Shown: in pieces, positions 30,963 through 36,556 of the stretch
Position numbering within the stretch: the first letter of the stretch is position 1
How the letters are laid out: each line of letters opens with the position of its first letter
NCBI GenBank assembly: GCA_947063675.1
Contig: CAMSTM010000017.1
Location: 1 to 36,556 of the forward strand
Direction: 5' to 3'
Length of the DNA: 36,556 bases
DNA from: an uncultured Lachnospiraceae bacterium
Lineage (GTDB): Bacteria > Bacillota > Clostridia > Lachnospirales > Lachnospiraceae
Made by a program: the position numbers and the translations under genes
The notes under the pieces: generated by a model
Told to the model about the DNA's origin: nothing
The model's input: only the letters and a program-made list of their open reading frames with translations
The model's database searches: none

Positions 30963-31928
30963 ATGGAAATGCGGACGTTTCGGAAGATGAAGCCGGAAAA
31001 GGCAAAGACAAAAGTAAAGAAGAAGGGCGGAGGAAAAGAATACTGGAAAAACAACTGGCAGTTATATGTGCTGGTGCTGCCGGCCATCATTTACTTTTTC
31101 GTATTTAATTATCTGCCGCTGTACGGAATCCAGATTGCATTTAAGGATTACAAGGCGGTGAGCGGAATTGCAGGAAGCGCGTGGGTGGGGCTGAAACATT
31201 TTAAAGAGTTTTTCAACGCCTACTATTTTAAGAGGTTGTTATCCAACACCTTTTTGCTGAACATCTACTATTTATTATGGAGCTTTCCGGTGCCGGTATT
31301 TCTGGCAATTTTGCTGAATCAGCTCCGGGGCGCAAAAAAGAAACGGTTTATCCAGACAACGATTTATGTGCCATACTTTATTTCAACGGTGGTTCTGGCC
31401 GGAATGCTTTACATATTTTTATCGCCCACCAGCGGGATTTTCAATGTGATTCGTCAGGCTATGGGAATGCAGGCCATTGATTATATGTCAGATGCGGGAG
31501 CATTCCGAAGCATCTATATTATATCGGGAATCTGGCAGGCGGCCGGGTACGGGACGATTCTCTACATTGCAACCCTGACGGGCATCGACCAGTCCTTATA
31601 CGAAGCGGCGGAAATCGACGGCGCAAGCATCTGGCAGAAAATACGCTACATTGATTTGCCGAGTCTGGTGCCCACGATTATGATGGTGTTTATACTTGAC
31701 TGCGGAAAGCTCCTTTCCAGCGATACCAACAAGGCGCTGGTAATGCAGACGGCAGGGAACATTCCCACCTCGGATATCATAGGCGTTTATGTCTACAACG
31801 TGGGTCTGGGAAGCGGGCAGTTTTCCTACACGGCGGCCATCGGGCTTTTCATCAATGTCATTAATTTTGTGATGATAATTGCAGTAAACCGCATTTCGAA
31901 AAAGACCACAGACGTGGGACTGTTTTAG
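30963..31928 (+). CDS. LplB-like polysaccharide ABC transporter permease
   Basis: A 321-residue CUT1 permease of the LplB subgroup. After a Lys-rich N-terminus it has six helices starting WQLYVLVLPAIIYFFVFNYLPLYGIQIAFKDY, a subgroup hallmark. The EAA coupling loop is YEAAEIDGASIWQKIRYIDLP. GGGCGGGG precedes ATG 30963; ATG 30969 and 30987 are alternatives. It forms an importer with the next permease and the lipoprotein at 32966, and has no ATPase gene of its own here. Confidence 0.92.
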   Translation: MEMRTFRKMKPEKAKTKVKKKGGGKEYWKNNWQLYVLVLPAIIYFFVFNYLPLYGIQIAFKDYKAVSGIAGSAWVGLKHFKEFFNAYYFKRLLSNTFLLNIYYLLWSFPVPVFLAILLNQLRGAKKKRFIQTTIYVPYFISTVVLAGMLYIFLSPTSGIFNVIRQAMGMQAIDYMSDAGAFRSIYIISGIWQAAGYGTILYIATLTGIDQSLYEAAEIDGASIWQKIRYIDLPSLVPTIMMVFILDCGKLLSSDTNKALVMQTAGNIPTSDIIGVYVYNVGLGSGQFSYTAAIGLFINVINFVMIIAVNRISKKTTDVGLF

Positions 31929-31944
31929 GGGAGGTGAGCGAAAG

Positions 31945-32850
31945 ATGAACAAAAAAGAAATAAGCCTGTCCAACAGAGTATTCCATATTTTTAATACGAT
32001 TGTGTGGATTGTGGTAATGTTTCTGATAGTGTACCCTTTATATCTGGTAGTCATTGCATCGGTTTCCGACCCGGACGCAATCATAAGGGGGGAGGTTATC
32101 TGGCATCCGGTGAATTTTTCCCTTGTGGGGTACAAGGCAGTTTTTAAGAACGGCGAGCTGCTCCGCTCCTACGGGAATTCCATTATTTATACTTTTTTAA
32201 GCGTCATTATCAGTATCGGGGTAACGCTGGCGGCGGCGTACACGCTGTCAAGGCCGAAGTTTAAGGGCAAGGCGCTGATAAACCTGTTTTTCGTCTTTAC
32301 CATGTTTTTCAACGGAGGGCTGATACCTACCTTTCTGGTAATGCGGGATATCCATTTGTACAATTCGCCTCTGATTATGATTTTGATGGGGTGCGTCAGC
32401 GTGTGGAACCTGATGGTGGCAAGAACTTATATCCAATCCAGCATCCCTCATGAGCTTTACGAGGCGGCCATGCTGGACGGGGCAAGCCATTTTCAGTACT
32501 TTTTCAAAATAGTGCTGCCTCTTTGCAAAACCATTGTGGCGGTGCTTGCGGTATACTACGGAGTGGCAAAGTGGAACGACTACTTCACCGGTCTGGTGTA
32601 TCTGCGGGACAGAAGCCTTCTCCCCTTGCAGACCATTCTCCGGGAAATCCTGGCGACTTTGCAGGTGGATAAGTCCAGCTACATGATGACCATGGCAGAC
32701 AACGCAGAGAGCATGGCCGAAGCCATGCGGGTGGCAAATGTGGTGAAATACTGCGTGATTGTGGTGGCAACCGGGCCGGTGGTAATTCTTTACGGCTTTA
32801 TGCAGAAGTATTTTGAAAAAGGCGTTATGATTGGCTCTTTAAAGGGCTGA
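31945..32850 (+). CDS. LplC/YtcP-like ABC transporter permease
   Basis: A 301-residue second permease with six helices beginning IFNTIVWIVVMFLIVYPLYLVVIASVSDP and the coupling loop YEAAMLDGASHFQYFFKIVLP. The C-terminus FMQKYFEKGVMIGSLKG is diagnostic of the LplC/YtcP group. GGGGAGGTG lies upstream, 17 bases after the LplB-like gene. It is the partner permease of the same importer. Confidence 0.93.
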   Translation: MNKKEISLSNRVFHIFNTIVWIVVMFLIVYPLYLVVIASVSDPDAIIRGEVIWHPVNFSLVGYKAVFKNGELLRSYGNSIIYTFLSVIISIGVTLAAAYTLSRPKFKGKALINLFFVFTMFFNGGLIPTFLVMRDIHLYNSPLIMILMGCVSVWNLMVARTYIQSSIPHELYEAAMLDGASHFQYFFKIVLPLCKTIVAVLAVYYGVAKWNDYFTGLVYLRDRSLLPLQTILREILATLQVDKSSYMMTMADNAESMAEAMRVANVVKYCVIVVATGPVVILYGFMQKYFEKGVMIGSLKG

Positions 32851-32965
32851 CAGGAAGCGGAAACAAGTTCGTTGCACGTAAGTGTTGATGATAAAAAACA
32901 GCATCTGTCCAGACAAAGTGGCATTGGGAGGACGGATGCGGAACTGGAACAGGAGGACAAATTTA

Positions 32966-34642
32966 ATGAAGAAAAAATTGATTGCAGCTTTATTGACAAC
33001 AGCCATGTTATTTACCGGCCTTACCGGATGCGGCGGCTCATCGGAGGGCGGAGCGGATAAGGCAGCCTCGGCACAGGCCGGGGAAGGCGGCGCAGAGACC
33101 GCGGCGGCAGCCGAGCCGGGGGATAATTTTAACGAGACAGGCTACCCCATTGTGAACGAGCCGATTACCTTAAAAGTGCTTCTCGGAATCAGAGACGTGG
33201 ATTCCTTAACGCCCACGGAGGAAATGCCCGCCCTTGTAAGACTGGAAGAACAGACAGGCATTCATATTGAATGGGAAATCATCAAGGGAGCGGACTGGGA
33301 GACAAAGCTGAATCTGATGTTTGCTTCGGGAGAATATCCGGACATCATTCTTTCCTGTAATACTACGGTTGATGATGAGGAGTATGGCGTTACCCAGCAG
33401 ATTCTGATTCCTCTGGAGGATGCGATTGCCAAATATATGCCTACTTATATGGAGCGTGTAAACGCGGAGGATTCCGACCCCACCACGGGCCTCGTGGCTT
33501 CCGACGGACATACTTATTCCGTGGGCTATCTGGTGGGACAGAACATCAATACCAACGCCCACTATTTTATCAATCAGACCTGGCTGGACAACCTGAATCT
33601 GGAAACGCCCACCACACTGGAAGAACTGACAGAGGTTCTGCGCGCCTTCAAGACACAGGACCCTAACGGAAACGGAGAGGCGGACGAGGTTCCGCTGGAA
33701 ATGAACCTGGACGGAGGAGCTTACTACGGCGTCCGCTATATGCTCCCTATGTTCGGAATCCCATGCGACCATGAAAAGTGGATTTATCTTGACGACGATA
33801 AGAAGGTTCAGTTTGCGGCGACCCAGCAGGGCTTCAGAGAATGTATGGAATGGCTGAACCTGTGTTATACGGAAGGGCTGGTTGACCCGGAAATCATTTC
33901 TCAGGACGTCAACACAGTAGAGACAAAGCTGAAAGAAGGCAATGTGGGATTCTTTGCCGCATGGCGGCTTCTGGCAATGGGATTTGACGACGGCGTGGCA
34001 AAGGACTGTACGCTTTATATGCCCGCGGGTCCCGAGGGAAGAAAAGCAAGCCTTCTCCGTTACATAGAAATGGCAAAGCCGGAGTCCGGCGCGTTCCTTA
34101 CATCGACAAACGAGCATGTGGCGGAGAGCCTTCGCTGGCTGGATGCGCTTCTGGAGACGGAAACCATGTTTTCCCTGTATTACGGCGAGCAGGATGCCGG
34201 CGATGAGAAGATGGGATGGGAATACGACGCTGAAAACGGTAAAATCAACGCCCTTGCCGACGGTTCCGTTGAAGTGAAGAATTGTCTGGACTGCAATACA
34301 TTATTCTTTGCGCCCGGTAAATATATCTCAGAGACCTTTAATATGCCGCCGCAGAGAATTGAAAAGACCGATTACTGTACAAAGTATGATGATGCGGGTA
34401 TTATCCAGAAGTATTCCAACGATTATTTAAAGCTTGCGCCTCTGACCGCGGAACAGCTCCAGCAGCTTTCACTGAAAGAAACGGATATCAAAAACGCGGT
34501 GGAGGAAAATATGGCTGCCTTTATCACTCAGGGCGTGACCGATGAGAGCTGGGATGCGTTCATGAAGCTGTTTGAGGGAATGGACGTAGCCGGTTACGTG
34601 AAGGTTTATCAGGACGCCATCGACCAGATGGATATCCGGTAA
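32966..34642 (+). CDS. LplA-like extracellular solute-binding lipoprotein
   Basis: A membrane-anchored binding protein of about 558 residues, the large size typical of LplA/family 1 proteins that go with LplB/LplC permeases. The signal peptide ends in lipobox LTGC (Cys22) and is followed by a Gly/Ala/Glu linker. The binding domain starts [17 protein letters not shown]. The ORF-track start lies 28 codons upstream; ATG 32966 is chosen because AGGAGG precedes it and it begins a standard lipoprotein signal. It presumably captures the glycan processed by the GH2 enzyme. Confidence 0.92.
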   Translation: MKKKLIAALLTTAMLFTGLTGCGGSSEGGADKAASAQAGEGGAETAAAAEPGDNFNETGYPIVNEPITLKVLLGIRDVDSLTPTEEMPALVRLEEQTGIHIEWEIIKGADWETKLNLMFASGEYPDIILSCNTTVDDEEYGVTQQILIPLEDAIAKYMPTYMERVNAEDSDPTTGLVASDGHTYSVGYLVGQNINTNAHYFINQTWLDNLNLETPTTLEELTEVLRAFKTQDPNGNGEADEVPLEMNLDGGAYYGVRYMLPMFGIPCDHEKWIYLDDDKKVQFAATQQGFRECMEWLNLCYTEGLVDPEIISQDVNTVETKLKEGNVGFFAAWRLLAMGFDDGVAKDCTLYMPAGPEGRKASLLRYIEMAKPESGAFLTSTNEHVAESLRWLDALLETETMFSLYYGEQDAGDEKMGWEYDAENGKINALADGSVEVKNCLDCNTLFFAPGKYISETFNMPPQRIEKTDYCTKYDDAGIIQKYSNDYLKLAPLTAEQLQQLSLKETDIKNAVEENMAAFITQGVTDESWDAFMKLFEGMDVAGYVKVYQDAIDQMDIR

Positions 34643-34667
34643 AAATATTATTTAAGTAAAGACGATG

Positions 34668-34732
34668 GTCCTGACGCGGGTCAGGACTGTCTCCAAAAGC
34701 CGACTTGACATAAAGGATAAGCCGGCTTTTGG
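34668..34732 (+). terminator. Two hairpins between lipoprotein and regulator genes
   Basis: GTCCTGAC / GTCAGGAC (34668-34687) is followed by CCAAAAGCCGACTT / AAGCCGGCTTTTGG (34693-34732, one mismatch). Neither has a long T run, so they may act as processing or partial termination stems that lower expression of the downstream regulator. Confidence 0.5.
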
Positions 34733-34802
34733 GGATAAATGGATTTACTTTTGCGAGAAGATATCTGATAATAGAAAAAACAGAAAACCCGGGGGAAGTC
34801 GG

Positions 34803-36556
34803 ATGAGGAAAGCGTTGAAAGCGTTCAAAAATCAGAGCATTTTTTATTATATCCTGATGTTCAGTGCCATGGTGGTGCTGATTATCGGGCTTCTTGGCGG
34901 GTATCTGTACCGGTTTTATTACCGGACGCTTTATAATGATTTCCTGTCCTCCAACGAAGCCTGGCTTTCTTCTGTCGCCGGGCGTCACGAATACGATATG
35001 CAGACCTTTTCAAATGTTGCTTTAGAGATGGGAATTTCCATGGATATTGCGGCGTTTAAGCTGGACGAGCAGCCGGAAAAAAGTATACGGCTGAAGGAGA
35101 GGCTGAATCAGTATATGGCGGTGAGCCAGAATATCAGCGATATCTTTTACGCCTATCATCAGGACAACTATATTTACGATTACCGCACTTCCGCTGATAT
35201 TGACCGCTTTTTTACAAGCGGGATTGTACTGGAGGAGACGGAGCCCTGGAAATTCCGGGAGCTTGTCTACCAGGATATCAGGGAAATGACGGCGCTTCCC
35301 GAGCAGAATATTTCCGGCTATCTCACCGGCTCCTTTAAGGATGTGAATACCAATGCGGTCATTTATATTTATCCTGTGGCGCCCAAATACTGGGGAAATG
35401 TGGTTTTTGTGGTGAACAGCAACTATTATGAGGAGCTTCTTTCCGCTTCGGAGGAACAAAAAAGGGAAACCTGCCTGCTTTATGACGGACAGATAATCAC
35501 CCGGCGGGGAAATCTCGGCCTTTCAGGAGAAGCGTTGACAGAGGCGCTTGCAGGAGCAGAGGACGGACAGAAGAAAATAAGCATTGACGGCAAAAGCTAT
35601 CTTCTTACCGCAGCTTCCGGCAGCGGGTTGACCTATTGCAGTATCCAGCCCATGGGAATCTTTTACGATAAAATTATGACCCAGCAGTGGGGGATTATTC
35701 TGTTGCTTTTAATTTGTAGTATTCCGGCCTCTTTCATTATCGTGTCGCTGTCAAGGAATCTGATGGGAAAGGTGAAGGGAATCAATATTCTCTTAAACGA
35801 CGAGGAGGAATCTTACTATAATATCAGCAATATCGAGAGCGGAATCCGTATGCTGGTGGAAAACAGTCGGGAGACGGAGAAGGAAAGCGCCTCCCTTCGA
35901 AGGACAAAATTTTTAATTAATTTTATCCGCAGCGAATATCCCGACAGAAAGAGCATGGAGGAAATGGCCCATAAGGCGGAGCTTTGCGTGGATTACCGGT
36001 ATTTTGCGGTGCTTCTTATGGGGGACAGGGGGAACAGCAACGAGCGAAAGGCTCATGAGAAGATGCTGGCGGAAGTGGCGGGAGCCAAGGGCATCGAGGG
36101 CTACGGCATGAACCTCATCAGCAATAACCAGAGTCTTTTTGTGATTTTCGGGGACGAGCCGGAGCGGCTTTGCCGGATAGAAAAGAGTATTTTCAATATC
36201 GGCAAAAAATACTGCGAGGAGTTTATCATGGCGGTCAGCGGGCTTCATGAGAAATTTGCGGAGGCTTCCGAGGCGTATCTGGAGGCGGACGCGGCCTTTG
36301 ACAACCGTTTTCTGATGGATAACGATGAGATTATCCGCTATGAATCTCTGGCGGATACGAAGGAGGTTCACCTTCTTCCCGAAAATTATTTAAAGCGTTT
36401 GAAAAACGCCATCCGCACAGGGCAGGAGAAAGAGATGGAAACGACGGTGGAGGAAATCTGCCGGCGGCTTAAAAAGGAAAACTATACCCTGCTGACTTTC
36501 CGTCTTTTATACAACGATATTATTCATATGCTGGTGTCCGAGTGGAACATCGGGGA
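34803..36556 (+). CDS. Membrane-anchored AraC-type regulator (YesS/YtdP-like), 3' end beyond window
   Basis: This frame is open to the window edge, so it is missing from the ORF track. About 584 residues are visible. It has an N-terminal helix (IFYYILMFSAMVVLIIGLLGGYLYRF), a roughly 270-residue extracellular sensor part, a second helix (GIILLLLICSIPASFIIVSL) and a cytoplasmic region with the PucR/GGDEF-like middle found in YesS/YtdP proteins (YRYFAVLLMGD). The C-terminal AraC helix-turn-helix should follow after the window. GGGGGAAG precedes the ATG. Regulators of this kind control Lpl-type sugar importers, so it probably controls the GH2-lpl locus. Confidence 0.85.
   Translation, partial: MRKALKAFKNQSIFYYILMFSAMVVLIIGLLGGYLYRFYYRTLYNDFLSSNEAWLSSVAGRHEYDMQTFSNVALEMGISMDIAAFKLDEQPEKSIRLKERLNQYMAVSQNISDIFYAYHQDNYIYDYRTSADIDRFFTSGIVLEETEPWKFRELVYQDIREMTALPEQNISGYLTGSFKDVNTNAVIYIYPVAPKYWGNVVFVVNSNYYEELLSASEEQKRETCLLYDGQIITRRGNLGLSGEALTEALAGAEDGQKKISIDGKSYLLTAASGSGLTYCSIQPMGIFYDKIMTQQWGIILLLLICSIPASFIIVSLSRNLMGKVKGINILLNDEEESYYNISNIESGIRMLVENSRETEKESASLRRTKFLINFIRSEYPDRKSMEEMAHKAELCVDYRYFAVLLMGDRGNSNERKAHEKMLAEVAGAKGIEGYGMNLISNNQSLFVIFGDEPERLCRIEKSIFNIGKKYCEEFIMAVSGLHEKFAEASEAYLEADAAFDNRFLMDNDEIIRYESLADTKEVHLLPENYLKRLKNAIRTGQEKEMETTVEEICRRLKKENYTLLTFRLLYNDIIHMLVSEWNIG

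Noticed and set aside
30691-30990. Plus-strand ORF of 99 residues before the permease
   Set aside because: Composition is not protein-like, no good ribosome binding site, and it overlaps the permease start.
33206-34117. Minus-strand ORF of 303 residues
   Set aside because: Antisense to the LplA-like lipoprotein with no recognisable motif; shadow ORF.
35022-36371. Minus-strand ORFs at the right end
   Set aside because: They lie opposite a long plus-strand regulator frame that is open to the window edge and has clear membrane and regulatory features.

Overview
The window looks like chromosome of a spore-forming gut clostridium of the Lachnospiraceae type. The evidence is a SpoIVB sporulation protease, AGGAGG-type ribosome binding sites throughout, frequent TTG/GTG starts, two CUT1 sugar ABC importers paired with YesM/YesN-type or membrane-AraC regulators, and DUF3791/DUF3990 proteins, which are common in that family. 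No rRNA, tRNA, CRISPR array or intact insertion sequence was seen.

Layout. 1-3.3 kb is a scarred region. It holds a fructuronate reductase (uxuB-like) gene lacking its N-terminal half and abutting a possible transposase remnant, an intact spoIVB, and a GH172/DUF2961 gene cut short by a structured repeat with a roughly 29-bp palindrome. 3.5-7.1 kb carries an aldo/keto reductase, an XRE regulator divergent from an orphan GHKL kinase across repeated dyads, and a ClC transporter. 7.3-11.4 kb is a tightly packed set: IbrA-like PP-loop protein, IbrB-like ParB-domain protein, endonuclease IV and a MATE exporter.

11.4-15.9 kb is the most interesting part. A good promoter precedes seven co-directional, closely spaced or overlapping genes: an AAA ATPase and a DUF4435 TOPRIM protein (together a PARIS-like AriA/AriB phage-defence pair), a 125-residue protein of about -32 net charge, an OGG-type 8-oxoguanine glycosylase, and a DUF3791-DUF3990-DUF3791 cassette joined by ATGA overlaps. 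The DUF3990 protein has an ADP-ribosyltransferase-like N-terminus. I read this as a composite defence and toxin-antitoxin island, possibly with a new third PARIS component.

15.9-18.0 kb is a GntR-ABC-permease operon on the minus strand with a clear sigma-A promoter and operator. 18.1-26.4 kb is a sugar uptake locus: lipoprotein, two permeases, YesN-type regulator, YesM-type kinase, an alpha/beta esterase and an SGNH esterase. The two esterases suggest an acylated glycan substrate. 26.4-27.9 kb has a small GRAM/PH-like protein divergent from an HD-domain hydrolase with a roughly 190-nt leader. 28.1 kb to the end is a second glycan locus: GH2 glycosidase, LplB and LplC/YtcP-like permeases, an LplA-like lipoprotein, and a membrane-anchored AraC-type regulator that runs off the window.
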